In this document: positions 17,570-28,440 of the stretch, one piece after another
How positions within the stretch are numbered: the stretch's first letter is position 1
Layout: every line of letters begins with the position of its first letter
Assembly: GCA_930990645.1 (NCBI GenBank)
Contig: CAKNQJ010000008.1
Location: forward strand, 1-34,548
Direction: 5' to 3'
Length of the DNA: 34,548 bases
Source of the DNA: an uncultured Clostridium sp.
GTDB taxonomy: Bacteria; Bacillota; Clostridia; TANB77; CAG-508
Notes under the pieces: generated by a model
Seen by the model: the letters and a program-made list of their open reading frames with translations, nothing else
What the model was told of the DNA's origin: nothing
Databases searched by the model: none
Made by a program: the position numbers and the translations under genes

Positions 17570-18416
17570 TCACTTGCTAATTTTTACACTATTTAGCATT
17601 TTATATGTCCTGCAAATACCACATTCACTACATATTTTTATTCTATTTTCAAAAATTAATTTTAAAGTATTTATAAATTCATCCTCTTTATCTATTAAAT
17701 GGATTTCTATTTTCTTTGGTAACATACTTAATAAAGTGTTAAGCGCTATATCGTTTGATGAAAATGTTATATCTGACAAGTATTTTGCATTATTTATATT
17801 TGTGTCTTCCTGAACTATATTTTTATCTTTGTCAAGTAATATGGATTCTCCATTCATATAAATCAAATGTAAAACATCTGTCTTACTCCCGACTTGAATT
17901 AACATATATTTTAAGAAGATTTATAAATTCTTTATATTCTTTTTCTATAATATATTTATTAACAGCCATATCAACCACATTATCAATTTCTTTAATATAG
18001 TCATTTATCCTAAAATTTGCTAATCCCTCAATCACAATATTTCTGTTTTCTTTTATATATTTTTTTATACTCAAAAAAACTTTTTCTTTAAGCTGACTAT
18101 CTTCTTGCTTAATAAACTCATAACAATTTTCTAATATTATATTTCTTTCAAATTCATCAAAGTAAAAATAATTAACATTAATTATTCTTTTTATGATTTT
18201 TTCTTGGTAAAATTCTATTATAGTATCTGTCACAATATCAGATACTATGTTTTCAAATCTTTGCAAGTTATTTCCTTTATAATGCATTATCACATTATCG
18301 TATATCTTAAATGATTTATTACAATAATATATATCTGAAAAATCTAATCTCTCAATTTTATTTAGTAGATATTCTATTATTTTTTTGTTATCTGTTTTTA
18401 TACAATATGACTTCAT
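17570..18416 (-). CDS. ytxC: YtxC-like sporulation protein; needs a +1 shift at CGG
   Basis: The YtxC-like family is linked to sporulation, with no defined activity. Read continuously it stops at 17883 after 177 aa (ending NSSRE). Skipping the C of the CGG codon at 17891-17889 continues as NSSGSKTDVLHLIYMNGES to 17570, for 281 aa, close to the expected family length. N-terminal landmarks are SYCIKTDNKK, YFYFDEFERN and IVIEGLANFRINDY; the C-terminal part ends with KICSECGIC. The downstream frame has an internal ATG (17905) but no ribosome binding site before it, so a split gene is unlikely. GGAG lies 10 nt before the start ATG. Alternatives are a pseudogene or a sequence error. Confidence 0.75.
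17889..17891 (-). other. Candidate +1 frameshift site: AGT CGG G
   Basis: Zero frame AGT CGG GAG TAA stops two codons after AGT. Skipping C at 17891 gives AGT GGG AGT AAG ACA GAT (S-G-S-K-T-D) and restores YtxC. CGG is in frame and followed by G. Confidence 0.65.
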
Positions 18417-18517
18417 TTAGAAATTTCTCCTTTCCATATTTATTATTATCTACTAAATCCTTATTAGATATACATATTTTATTCTATTTTTTTATAAATG
18501 TGATTGAAGCAAAATAT

Positions 18518-18847
18518 TTATAAATTCAAATCTGCATCTTTCAAATTGTACACATTTTCATAACCCAGTCTATCTAAGATTTCCTTTGCTTGTCTACTTC
18601 TGCCTCCACTAGAGCAATATACAATAATAGTTACACTCTTATTCTTGACTAAATTTTGAATTTTTCTTTCAATATCAAATACAGGAATATTTATAGCTCC
18701 ATCCAAATGTCCCTCATTATATTCTTGCTTGCTTCTAACATCTATTAAATATGCATTATTGCTTTTCATAATTTCGTTCATTTTTTTATATGAAATTTCT
18801 TTATTATCGAAACTTCTATATAATATTTCTTTTATTTTTCTAAACAT
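18518..18847 (-). CDS. Single-domain rhodanese-like protein
   Basis: 109 aa. Rhodanese fold with LIDVRSKQEY, EGHLDGAINIP and the active-site loop CSSGGRSRQA, whose cysteine forms the persulfide. Likely a cytoplasmic sulfurtransferase carrying sulfur for a metabolic or RNA-modification partner. It ends NVYNLKDADLNL instead of the common GG-ending helix, so the C-terminus is slightly shorter than usual. AAGGAAGTGAT precedes the ATG. The gap upstream holds a hairpin-rich repeat. Confidence 0.88.
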   Translation of the reverse strand: MFRKIKEILYRSFDNKEISYKKMNEIMKSNNAYLIDVRSKQEYNEGHLDGAINIPVFDIERKIQNLVKNKSVTIIVYCSSGGRSRQAKEILDRLGYENVYNLKDADLNL

Positions 18848-18935
18848 TATCTATCACTTCCTTTTTAATGCACAAAAAAAATCCTAGTATCTATTATATA
18901 ATACTAGAATTTTAGTTATTTTGTGTGTTTTTTTA

Positions 18936-19108
18936 AATAATTGTTACTTTTTAAATGTTAGAATGAATTTATTATTTAAAGCCGGTGAATATGTATGTTT
19001 TGAAAATTTATGTAGGAGCGCGCAGCGACCATTTGAAAAACATACATATTCACTGGCTTTTAGCATGTATAAAGTAAAAAAACTTTAAATAGTAACAAAT
19101 AATTCGCT
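18936..19108. repeat. Nested inverted-repeat element, MITE-like
   Basis: The outer ends resemble each other in inverse orientation (AATAATTGTTACTTTTTAAA against AATTATTTGTTACTATTTAAA). Inside is a 24-bp inverted repeat (18978-19001 with 19037-19060, one G/T wobble) enclosing a 35-nt loop with GGAGCGCGCAGCGACC. The loop's right flank ATTTGAAAAACA recurs in the hairpin at 26776-26869. The element abuts the secF stop codon and could end the secDF transcript. Confidence 0.65.
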
Positions 19109-19109
19109 C

Positions 19110-19769
19110 TTATTTGCCAGTCTCTTCAATTGCTAATTTTGCCAATTTGCTTTCATTTTTCAAACCAAGTACTGTAACCACAATTACAAATAACACAAGT
19201 CCTACTGGTATAACTAATCTATTTATTGGAAATCTTGTGATTGCAATAATACTTAGTAGAAGTAATTCTGCTGCACCAATTGACAATAAATATTTTATTA
19301 AAGTTCTGATTACTCCTAATTTTCTGTATCTTACTTCCGCAAATACAAGTATAACTACTACACTAATTCCTATGGTCACTGCATATGGAATTAATATGTC
19401 AGATAATCTTATCTTTGAATTATGAGTTATAGTAATGTCATCAACTGTATTTTCTGTTCCATATTTTTCGTTAACTTTATTATTTAATTCTTCTACTTTT
19501 GCATTTAGTTCATCTTCTGTGCGGGTATCTTGCAATGTTACAGAAAACATATCATTAAACAATTCTATTTCTTGAATTATTACTTTTTCATCTGGAAATA
19601 CTTCACTTACTATACTTTCTATATCTTTTCTATCAAATGTTTTCCCTACATATACATCTATTTCCACATTTTTGCTGTATATTAAATCTGCTTTTAGTCC
19701 AATAGTTGGGATTATAATTATTCCAGCAATTATTATTAAAATTAATATAGCATATATTATTTTTTTCAT
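19110..19769 (-). CDS. secF: Short, divergent SecF-like translocase subunit
   Basis: 219 aa against roughly 290-320 for usual SecF. One N-terminal helix (5-25), an extracytoplasmic domain (33-120) and only three further helices (about 126-148, 155-177, 184-203), so the last two expected helices are missing. SecDF pulls secreted proteins through SecYEG using ion flow. Assignment rests on its position, overlapping secD by ATGA, and the general layout rather than on strong motifs. The inverted-repeat element begins within 2 nt of the stop, so truncation by that element is possible; a naturally short lineage version is the alternative. Confidence 0.65.
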   Translation of the reverse strand: MKKIIYAILILIIIAGIIIIPTIGLKADLIYSKNVEIDVYVGKTFDRKDIESIVSEVFPDEKVIIQEIELFNDMFSVTLQDTRTEDELNAKVEELNNKVNEKYGTENTVDDITITHNSKIRLSDILIPYAVTIGISVVVILVFAEVRYRKLGVIRTLIKYLLSIGAAELLLLSIIAITRFPINRLVIPVGLVLFVIVVTVLGLKNESKLAKLAIEETGK

Positions 19770-21121
19770 TTAACATCTTTCCTTTCTACAAATAGTGCTC
19801 TAGTCACCGTCGCATTATACAAAGCTACTAAAAGTACTCCCCAGAATGTTACCATTCCAAAACTAAATGCTGGAAGCCAACTTGCAAAACATAGTACAAC
19901 ACCAATTATCATAGCTGGAACTAAAACTAATATCATAGATAACATAGATTTGTTATATGCTTTTCTATATTCTACTACATCTTTTTCAGTTTTTCTTAAA
20001 ACATTTAATACATATACTAGTAAAATATAGTTTAGTATCAATGATATAATTAATCCAAAAATTCCTTCTATTGTAATTACTACATTTGTATACCTTATTA
20101 ATATTAGTAAAAGTGCAACATAACCTACAAATGAAAATACTGCTAATAAGCCTAGTTTTTTGTATCTTATAATTAAGAATAGTAATGCAATTATTAATAT
20201 TACTCCCACTACGATTGCTGGAATTAGCATATCTTCTAATGTTATATCAGACTTAATGTATCTATTTTGGTCAACAGTATATTCAATTTCAATTGGTCCA
20301 TTATTTAAAAGTATTGCAATATTCGAGGCTTGTCTTAAATATGAATTAAATGTCTCATTATCTGTTGCTGTTCCCATCGACAATTGTAGTATTCCATTCG
20401 ATATTTCTTCATTAAAGCTTGTTGTAATTAATGGGCTACCATCTATGTTTAGACTAATTTCTTTTGTTGTATCATTTCCTTCTTCATCTGTTGATTCCAC
20501 ATATGTATTAGTTATTTCTTTAAATTTTTCAATTGAATCTTCATTAAATATAAAGTTTGTATACACTGTCGTTCCCGCTGTAGTAGATGAGTTAGCTTCT
20601 CCATAACCTACTTGTACTCTTTCCAAATTTGAATTGTCCATAAGTACATTTCCGTCTTCATCTTCTATTGTAAATACTCCTCTAGTATATAAGAATTGTG
20701 AGGCAGTATCTGTCATATCATCTTCTGGAATTTGTACTGTTAAAGTTCCATCATTCTCATTTAACCTTATTAAATATTCAGTTATTCCTAAATCTACTAA
20801 TCTGTCTTGGATTATTTTCTTTGTGTTTAGATAGTTCTCTTGTGTAAGTACATCTTCACTATTTACTGGAACTTCTTCACTCGTTCCATCTTCCGCTTCT
20901 GTATCAACTTCATTTCCGTCTTTGTCATAATATATTGTTTCTGTCCCATCATTTACTGCTATAGAAATAGCTCTATAGCCTGCTAAATCCATTCCTAATT
21001 GATATTCTGGAAGTATATTTCTCATAAATTTAGTATCTTGTACAAAAATTCCAACAAAAGAAATCATTGATACAAGTATAATTAATAATATTATTAGTGC
21101 TATTTTTAATCTTCTATTCAT
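19766..21121 (-). CDS. secD: SecD-like protein translocase subunit
   Basis: 451 aa. Helix 1 at 6-28, then QLGMDLAGYRAISI, which corresponds to the conserved start of the SecD P1 region, a large extracytoplasmic domain to about residue 300, and five C-terminal helices. An acidic insertion (DKDGNEVDTEAEDGTSEE) lies in the first extracytoplasmic part. The helix region lacks some of the commonest SecD motifs, so it is a divergent member. A secD-secF pair near queA-tgt is a common bacterial arrangement; yajC, usually beside it, is not seen here. Upstream 175 bp show no clear promoter. Confidence 0.8.
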   Translation of the reverse strand: MNRRLKIALIILLIILVSMISFVGIFVQDTKFMRNILPEYQLGMDLAGYRAISIAVNDGTETIYYDKDGNEVDTEAEDGTSEEVPVNSEDVLTQENYLNTKKIIQDRLVDLGITEYLIRLNENDGTLTVQIPEDDMTDTASQFLYTRGVFTIEDEDGNVLMDNSNLERVQVGYGEANSSTTAGTTVYTNFIFNEDSIEKFKEITNTYVESTDEEGNDTTKEISLNIDGSPLITTSFNEEISNGILQLSMGTATDNETFNSYLRQASNIAILLNNGPIEIEYTVDQNRYIKSDITLEDMLIPAIVVGVILIIALLFLIIRYKKLGLLAVFSFVGYVALLLILIRYTNVVITIEGIFGLIISLILNYILLVYVLNVLRKTEKDVVEYRKAYNKSMLSMILVLVPAMIIGVVLCFASWLPAFSFGMVTFWGVLLVALYNATVTRALFVERKDVK

Positions 21122-21296
21122 TTTGCTACAGTCCTTATTAAAAAATTTAAGTTTTTATAGGATTTACTTATAAACCTTTTTATTAATTCTTTTTTCTAAT
21201 GATATAAGTTCTGATGATTTAGTACATTTATCATTAATTGTTTTGTGGGTGAAAGTATTCTTTAATAAAGTTTACCACTTTTTATTGCTAGATATT

Positions 21297-21956
21297 TTAA
21301 AGAAGCTTCGTATCATTTATAATCAGTTCAAACCAAACACCTAAGTATCTTGCTGCATGCTTACTCATCATAGTTCTGTCCATAAATATTTCAAAATAAT
21401 CTAAAACTGGAGAAATATTTGTGTCAATTGTAAGATTTAAGCTAGCCTTTCTTTCCACCTTGCTTATTGTAAACTCTGCATTTGTAACAGCATAATTTAC
21501 TTTATCGTGCTTATCAAAGGTAGAAATATTTTTATTAACAACCCTTGATCTATGAACATCAGATTTATCTGCTAAAATCAAAGCTGCTGAAATATCACTT
21601 ACAGCTGTTCCAGTTTGTTCATCATGATTTCCAATTGCCATCATTATTTCTGTTCTTCTTTCTGCATCCATTCCCATACCCTTTAAAATCTGGTATGCAA
21701 GAATTGCACCAGTATGAGCATGGTCAACCCTATTTACACAATTACCTATATCGTGCATATATCCTGCAATCTTCGCAAGTTCTATTCTCTCTTCCGGATA
21801 GCCGAGAGTTTCTAATACTTTAGCCGCACGATTTGCAACCATTGTAACATGTCTTACAGAATGTTCTGTATATCCCAAAGCATTGAGTTGCTTTTGTGAA
21901 CCTTCAACTAATGCTTTTACTTCAATATTGTTTCTAACATCATCATAAGTTATCAT
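21297..21956 (-). CDS. HD-domain metal-dependent phosphohydrolase
   Basis: 219 aa. The HD signature is visible: H near residue 37 (HSVRHV), YMHDIGN with the central HD pair, DHAHTGA, and GNHDEQTG. Proteins of this type hydrolyse nucleotides or second messengers with two metal ions; the substrate is unknown. AAAGGA lies 14 nt before the ATG, a long spacing. It sits between secD and a TIGR04086-type membrane protein, all on the same strand. Confidence 0.8.
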   Translation of the reverse strand: MITYDDVRNNIEVKALVEGSQKQLNALGYTEHSVRHVTMVANRAAKVLETLGYPEERIELAKIAGYMHDIGNCVNRVDHAHTGAILAYQILKGMGMDAERRTEIMMAIGNHDEQTGTAVSDISAALILADKSDVHRSRVVNKNISTFDKHDKVNYAVTNAEFTISKVERKASLNLTIDTNISPVLDYFEIFMDRTMMSKHAARYLGVWFELIINDTKLL

Positions 21957-22097
21957 ACTATTTTAATATTCCTTTCTATTCTATGCTTGTAAATGCGAGT
22001 TGTTTTATTGTAAGTCTATAAATCAAGCACAAATTGATGTACTTTATGATTTTATCCTAAATTTTCAAAAATATCAACTGTTTTGGTAAAATTTATG

Positions 22098-22137
22098 AAA
22101 AAAAGTGCCAATAGGTTCTGTCCCCATTGGCACTTTT
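22098..22137 (-). terminator. Terminator of the TIGR04086-type gene, GGGGAC-containing
   Basis: Stem AAAAGTGCCAAT/ATTGGCACTTTT (22101-22112 with 22126-22137), loop containing GGGGACAGAACC on the minus strand, then seven T. Begins right at the stop codon. Confidence 0.88.
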
Positions 22138-22560
22138 TCACTTTATATTAACACCAATTACTCCTCCAATCATTCCTGTTATAACTTCTACTACAAGCAT
22201 TATAATTGCATTCATATTCAACTCAAATCCTACTCCAACAATGCTTGATACTATGTATAAAAATAGTACATATATTAATCCTACTAATCCTCCATTTAAT
22301 ATACCTTGCTTTTTTATGCTAATGCTACTCATCGAACTTCCGATTAATATACTTATTCCTGTTAACACCAGTACTACTGGAATCATTGTTGTTTCTGAAA
22401 CACTAGTGAATGATAATATTGCTGCATATATTGTTAAAAATACCAGACTTAATACTATTGCTATCGCACTTCCTTTAATTATTTTTATTATGTTTGAATT
22501 ACTCTTTTCTTTTGTTATATCTTCCATTTTCTTTACAGAATTTATATTTGCAACCCCCAT
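22138..22560 (-). CDS. Small four-helix membrane protein, TIGR04086/YrzE type
   Basis: About 140 aa with four hydrophobic segments (residues about 28-50, 58-80, 85-108, 115-138) and glycines in the helices (GSSMSS, GGLVGLIYVL, GMIGGVIG). This matches the TIGR04086 family often found next to yajC-secDF. Function unknown. Two starts compete: the ATG at 22572, and the ATG at 22560 which has GGAGG at a 5-nt spacing and is preferred. Confidence 0.78.
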   Translation of the reverse strand: MGVANINSVKKMEDITKEKSNSNIIKIIKGSAIAIVLSLVFLTIYAAILSFTSVSETTMIPVVLVLTGISILIGSSMSSISIKKQGILNGGLVGLIYVLFLYIVSSIVGVGFELNMNAIIMLVVEVITGMIGGVIGVNIK

Positions 22561-22680
22561 AAAAACCTCCATTCGAGCAACTACTCCTTTTATTTCTTAT
22601 TAAATTTATATGCTTTGCAAATTAGTTTAGAACTTTTTAATTGTTTCTATTCTATAACAAAACAATGTATATTTTTTATT

Positions 22681-22729
22681 AAAACCACATATACTTAGAA
22701 ATCTTTAAATTCCTAAGTATACATGGTTT
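22681..22729. terminator. Long hairpin after the WG-repeat gene
   Basis: Inverted repeat AAACCACATATACTTAG / CTAAGTATACATGGTTT with a 15-nt loop. The minus-strand T tract is short (TTTTAAT), so it may be a weak terminator or an mRNA-end stabiliser. Confidence 0.5.
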
Positions 22730-22750
22730 CAACTTTGTTAATATTAAAAC

Positions 22751-24325
22751 TTACACTACATTAGCTCGTTCTCCAGTGCCTTCCACACTGTTTTGTGTTC
22801 CTTCAGTACTTTCGCCTTGTCCTTCAGTGCCTGTCTGTGTAGCATCATTCACAACTTCTTCTGTTGCATTAGGATCTGTGTTTTGCACAGTACTATCGTC
22901 TTGCACCATATTCTGGCTTTGCTCTGTGTTTGTATTTTGATTTTCAGATTGCTCTCCTGTTTGACTACTTATATGCAAAACTTGTTCAAAATAATCGTCT
23001 ATATCGTAAGTTTCTTGCCTATCCACCATCTTACCATCTTGCTCTTCTTGTATTGTAAAAGTCATATAATAGCTATCTTCTCCAGCAGTTGTAACTGAAT
23101 ATACTGAGTCCAATATTAGTGGTACATATTCTTCTCCTAAAGAACTGATAATTGTGTATTTTTCTTCTTTTCCTAATACAATTGCTTCATATTGTGGTAT
23201 TATTAAAACATTGTTACTAACTCTATCTGAAGCAGTCCCTTCTATGCAACCAATTTCATCATATTCCACTGGTACTATTAGTCTTCCATTTACATCAAAT
23301 ATACCCCATCGATCATTTTGCTCTACAGGTATACAATTGTCAAATAGTATATATGGACTTTCTAACCCATTTGAACTAAATCTTGATTCATCGACTCCTA
23401 TAGAATCATATTCTAAATGTATTACAATATTTCCATTATGGTTAATTACACCATATTTTTCATTATTACTTACTAAATAGTAATTTAAGTCTTTGCTAAT
23501 TTGTTTAATTTCATCATAATTTGGTTCTATTTTTGTTCTCCCATCTGATGAAAGAATACCCATTTTACCTTCATCTGTTGTAACAGTAAATTCTTGACTA
23601 TCCTCTTTAAAACTAATACCTGCATATTTTGCGCCTATTATTTCTTGTCCTTGTGAGTTATAAACTCCATAATGTTCCTCTTCATTCATCATTACTACTA
23701 AATCATATCTTAGTGCTTTTTTGTTATTAAAATCAGCATCCTCTTCTATTATAGCTGCATTTGGAAAAGTCTGTGCATAGCTAGATACTATATAATCTAG
23801 TGAAAATACAGTTATTTGATTATTGGTAGAATCATATGTTATCAAACTGTTAGTACCAAGTTGCATTCCTTCAATTGTTGTATATAACTTATTATTTATT
23901 AGCCTTACAGGCTCTTCTAAGTCAAAATACTCATAATCCTCATTTGTTGTAACTTTTTTGTACATCGTATTTGAGTTTAATGAATACGAAGCAGCTTCAT
24001 TTGCATTACTTATATAGCAATTAGTCACATCTTCAGAATAGTTCACCTTAAGATCTCCATTATATGTGCCATACCCCATAAGTGAGCCAAAATCTCTTAT
24101 CGCAATATATAATTCACCATTCTCTATAACAAACATGTCACTTGCAAAATTTGTACTTCTACCATCAATATTTAGTTTTAGAGTGTTTCGTTGTTGCACA
24201 TTTATTAAATATAGCAATACTCCGCAAGCTATTAATAATAATATAATTAAACTAATTATTACTATCATTATTATCTTGGTTTTCTTGTTTTTTTCAATCA
24301 TTTCTTCATTTTCGATTAGATTCAT
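22751..24325 (-). CDS. Membrane-anchored WG-repeat protein with amine-oxidase-N-like domain
   Basis: 524 aa. A basic start and helix (17-40) anchor it with the bulk outside. Residues 45-175 resemble the copper-amine-oxidase N-terminal-like fold seen in many secreted Clostridia proteins (DMFVIENGELYIAIRDFG). Next come at least four WG-type repeats: YGVYNSQGQEIIG, MGILSSDGRTKIEP, YGVINHNGNIVI, WGIFDVNGRLIVP, each followed by YxxI. The last 75 residues are low-complexity Gln/Asn/Thr/Glu. Probably a cell-surface binding protein. GGGAGGG lies 5 nt before the ATG, 12 nt after tgt, so the two are co-transcribed. Confidence 0.82.
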   Translation of the reverse strand: MNLIENEEMIEKNKKTKIIMIVIISLIILLLIACGVLLYLINVQQRNTLKLNIDGRSTNFASDMFVIENGELYIAIRDFGSLMGYGTYNGDLKVNYSEDVTNCYISNANEAASYSLNSNTMYKKVTTNEDYEYFDLEEPVRLINNKLYTTIEGMQLGTNSLITYDSTNNQITVFSLDYIVSSYAQTFPNAAIIEEDADFNNKKALRYDLVVMMNEEEHYGVYNSQGQEIIGAKYAGISFKEDSQEFTVTTDEGKMGILSSDGRTKIEPNYDEIKQISKDLNYYLVSNNEKYGVINHNGNIVIHLEYDSIGVDESRFSSNGLESPYILFDNCIPVEQNDRWGIFDVNGRLIVPVEYDEIGCIEGTASDRVSNNVLIIPQYEAIVLGKEEKYTIISSLGEEYVPLILDSVYSVTTAGEDSYYMTFTIQEEQDGKMVDRQETYDIDDYFEQVLHISSQTGEQSENQNTNTEQSQNMVQDDSTVQNTDPNATEEVVNDATQTGTEGQGESTEGTQNSVEGTGERANVV

Positions 24326-24337
24326 AAATACCCTCCC

Positions 24338-25589
<1,252 letters not shown>

Positions 25590-25624
25590 TTATTAACTTT
25601 ATATTTTTCATTAATCACATGGAC

Positions 25625-25735
25625 GTTTTGGACACTCCTGTTCAAATCGGTCCCCATTTTCCACTTTCTATAGATGTGTCCCAAAACGAAATGTCGCCAA
25701 AAGGCCTGTCCCTAAAACGACAAAACTCACTTGAT
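25625..25735. repeat. GGGACA-type palindromes after queA
   Basis: GTTTTGGACAC pairs with GTGTCCCAAAAC about 45 nt later, and TGTCG with CGACA. The cores GGTCCCC, GTGTCCC and TGTCCC recur. The block reaches into the last codons of queA and probably serves as its terminator region. Confidence 0.45.
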
Positions 25736-26749
25736 AAGCATTGCATCTCCAAAGCTAAAGAATCTATACTTTTCCTTTACTGCCTCATTGTATGCTTTTA
25801 ATATAAAATCTTTTCCTGCTAATGCTGAGACAAGCATTAATAATGTTGATTGTGGTAAATGGAAATTTGTAATTAGTCCATCCAAGCATTTGAATTTGTA
25901 ACCTGGATATATAAATATTTGTGTGTCTCCTTCTGTTTCCTTTACCATTCCGTTTTCATCTGCAATTGTTTCTAACACTCTGCATGAAGTTGTTCCTACT
26001 GCAATTACTCTTTTGCCTTGTTTTTTTGTTTCGTTTATTTTATCTACATCTTCTTGCTTTATATAAAAATGTTCTGAATGCATCTCATGGTCTTCTACTT
26101 TTTCCTCTTTAACTGGTCTAAATGTTCCTATTCCCACATGCAATGTTACATTTGCTATTTTTATTCCCTTTGCTTCTATTTTTTGTAGTAATTCTTCTGT
26201 GAAGTGTAACCCTGCTGTTGGAGCTGCTGCTGATCCATTATATTTTGCATACACTGTTTGATATCTATCTTTTTCTTTTAACTCTTCATGTATGTATGGC
26301 GGAAGTGGCATTAGTCCTATTTTATCTAATATTTCATTAAATATACCTTTATATTCGAACTTAACTTTTCTAGTTCCTCCAGGCATTATATCTAAAATCT
26401 CTGCTTTTAAAATTCCATCTCCAAAAATCACCTTTGTCTCTATATGCAATTTATTACCTGGTCTTACTATACACTCCCAGATATCTCCCTCTATGTTATT
26501 TAGTAATAAAAATTCAACATTTGCCCCTGTTTCCTTTTTTCCATAAATTCTAGCAGGAATAACTTTTGTATTATTCCTAACCAAGCAATCTCCTGGCTCT
26601 AAATATTCAATTATATCTTTAAAAGTTCTATGTTCTATTGTTTGCTTTTCTCTGTCAAGCACCATAAGTCTAGACTCATCTCTCTTCTTAATTGGCACTT
26701 GCGCAATTAACTCTTCTGGTAAATCATAATTAAAATCTGATACATTCAT
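25727..26749 (-). CDS. queA: S-adenosylmethionine:tRNA ribosyltransferase-isomerase
   Basis: Moves the ribosyl group of SAM onto preQ1-34 of tRNA to form epoxyqueuosine. 340 aa, standard length. Signatures are [61 protein letters not shown] and [28 protein letters not shown] precedes the ATG. Upstream of tgt on the same strand, separated by 263 bp of repeats. Confidence 0.97.
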   Translation of the reverse strand: MNVSDFNYDLPEELIAQVPIKKRDESRLMVLDREKQTIEHRTFKDIIEYLEPGDCLVRNNTKVIPARIYGKKETGANVEFLLLNNIEGDIWECIVRPGNKLHIETKVIFGDGILKAEILDIMPGGTRKVKFEYKGIFNEILDKIGLMPLPPYIHEELKEKDRYQTVYAKYNGSAAAPTAGLHFTEELLQKIEAKGIKIANVTLHVGIGTFRPVKEEKVEDHEMHSEHFYIKQEDVDKINETKKQGKRVIAVGTTSCRVLETIADENGMVKETEGDTQIFIYPGYKFKCLDGLITNFHLPQSTLLMLVSALAGKDFILKAYNEAVKEKYRFFSFGDAMLIK

Positions 26750-26775
26750 TACTTTGCCTCTTTTCTATATATTAG

Positions 26776-26869
26776 AGTTTCAAAATGTGTTTTGAATATT
26801 AATCATTTTGTGCTTATATGGTTTCGACCAGCAAGCGACAAGAAAATTTGAAAAACACATTTTGAAACT
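26776..26869. repeat. Inverted repeat with conserved loop flank (family D)
   Basis: Perfect 18-bp arms AGTTTCAAAATGTGTTTT / its complement (26776-26793, 26852-26869) enclose 58 nt. The right loop flank ATTTGAAAAACA and the GCGAC block match the element beside secF, although the arm sequences are different. Located 2 nt past the metallopeptidase stop and 26 bp before queA. Confidence 0.65.
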
Positions 26870-26871
26870 TA

Positions 26872-28192
26872 TTAATTAAATAGTTCAAAAACTCTACTTA
26901 TTATACTTGACACTTCCTCCAATATATTCTCTGGCTCGTCTAAATAATCAAGCGATATAGCATACTCAAAATTACTTTCATGTATTGGCTTTGATGAATA
27001 TGCAAAATCAGTAAGTCCTTTGCCCGGTGCATTCTGTATATTATTTTGCATGTATGCTCTATACCAATTTTCTAATCCATTTGTTCTTTGCTCTTCATAT
27101 CCATATAACCTATAATCATGAAGTTCTGCTATATCGTTACCATTTTCTTGTTCATTTCTCTCGAGCGTATGCAAAAATTCATGTAAAAGAACTTCTTGAG
27201 GAAATGTATTGTAACTTGAATATTGATACAAACTACTATTTCTATCACTTGGAAGACGAATATTAGAATATCCAATTTGGTTATACTCCATTGCTCCGAA
27301 GTCCTATCCAATCACTTACTAATTCATCACTAACCTCTAGATCTCCAAGTCTTACTACAACATAAATATAATCATACTCATTTTCTTCTATATATTCATT
27401 TATTAATTGGTACACATCTTTTTGTCCCGCATAATATTTATTTTCTTCATCATACGAAATTGTTGTTAATGGTTCTTCTATATTTATAATATCATACGTA
27501 ATAGACATTTTATTTCCACTTAAATTTCCTATTGTGTTTTTTAATCTTTCCATATTACTTCGCATTGTAGACATATCTTGAGATGACATACTTATGTTTA
27601 TATTTTCTCCATTTACATCCACATCAAGATTTTCTATAAAGAAACATGCCATGTTCCAGTTTGTATCTGTATCTACCTCACCTTCTTCTATAGTGAAATC
27701 AGAAAACCATGCTGTACCTTTACTACATTCATCATATCCTCCAAGTCTAAAACCTAGCTCAAGACTTGTTCTACTATTTGAATTAAACATAAAGGTGAGC
27801 TCAGTCCAATCAGTAGTCCCCGTAACCGCTTCAGAACATTCAGTTGTATTATTTATAGCAATCTGAGCTCCTCCAATAATTTTGCCTTCTTCATTTTCTA
27901 CATTTTCTGTTTTTACCATACATGTTACTTTGTATGCAGTATTTGGCTCCACTGCAATAGTTTTATAAAACATAGCATCGTTATAATCTACATTTTCAAT
28001 TTTATAGCTATCCATATCCGAATATTTAACTTCAGAATCCCTCGTAAAAAGAGTCCTTCCCTCTTCACGAACACCTTTTACATAATCATAATAATTATAT
28101 TCTGAATAAATATTCACTCCGATTGCAATAATGGCTATTATAGCAATCACATATATAATGCTTGCTAACCTAATTTTTCCTTTATTATTCAA
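26872..28192 (-). CDS. Membrane-anchored HExxH metallopeptidase; needs a +1 shift at CGG
   Basis: No named family recognised. The first frame, with an N-terminal helix (7-28) and a beta-rich, carbohydrate-binding-like extracytoplasmic domain (about 40-175), stops at 27281 after 303 aa. Skipping the C of the in-frame CGG (27298-27296) joins DWIGL to GAMEYNQIGYSN and gives 439 aa. The zinc motif HEFLH (H337, E338, H341) lies only in the shifted part, so the unshifted product has no active site. The downstream frame has no ribosome binding site at its ATG. Probably a surface protease or peptidoglycan-related enzyme (inference). Separated from ileS by an inverted-repeat element. Confidence 0.72.
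27296..27298 (-). other. Candidate +1 frameshift site: CTT CGG A
   Basis: Zero frame CTT CGG AGC AAT GGA GTA TAA stops soon after. Skipping C at 27298 gives CTT GGA GCA ATG GAG TAT (L-G-A-M-E-Y), leading to the HEFLH zinc motif. Confidence 0.65.
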
Positions 28193-28232
28193 TTCATTTT
28201 TTACCTTTCATTCTTAAGTTTTATGTATTTTT

Positions 28233-28436
28233 CGATAATTCATAATAAAGTATAGGAATTCTTAAGAAATTTTGATATGTAATTCAAAGTCCGCGCAGGG
28301 AGCTTCTAATTAAATAATCGAACGGAGCAGGGAGCTCCGTCGGGACGGAGTGAGATTATTTAATTAGAACTACCGTTGCAGGACAAGAATAATTTAATTC
28401 AAAATTTCTTTAGAATTTCTTTATGAATTATGTAAA
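28233..28436. repeat. 204-bp element with long terminal inverted repeats, MITE-like
   Basis: The ends ATAATTCATAA and AAGAAATTTTGA recur in inverse orientation over about 35-44 bp with small gaps. A second, inner inverted repeat (CTAATTAAATAATC with GATTATTTAATTAG) surrounds a GC-rich core with GGAGCTCC and CGGAG repeats. No ORF. It fills most of the gap between ileS and the metallopeptidase gene. Confidence 0.6.
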
Positions 28437-28440
28437 AACA

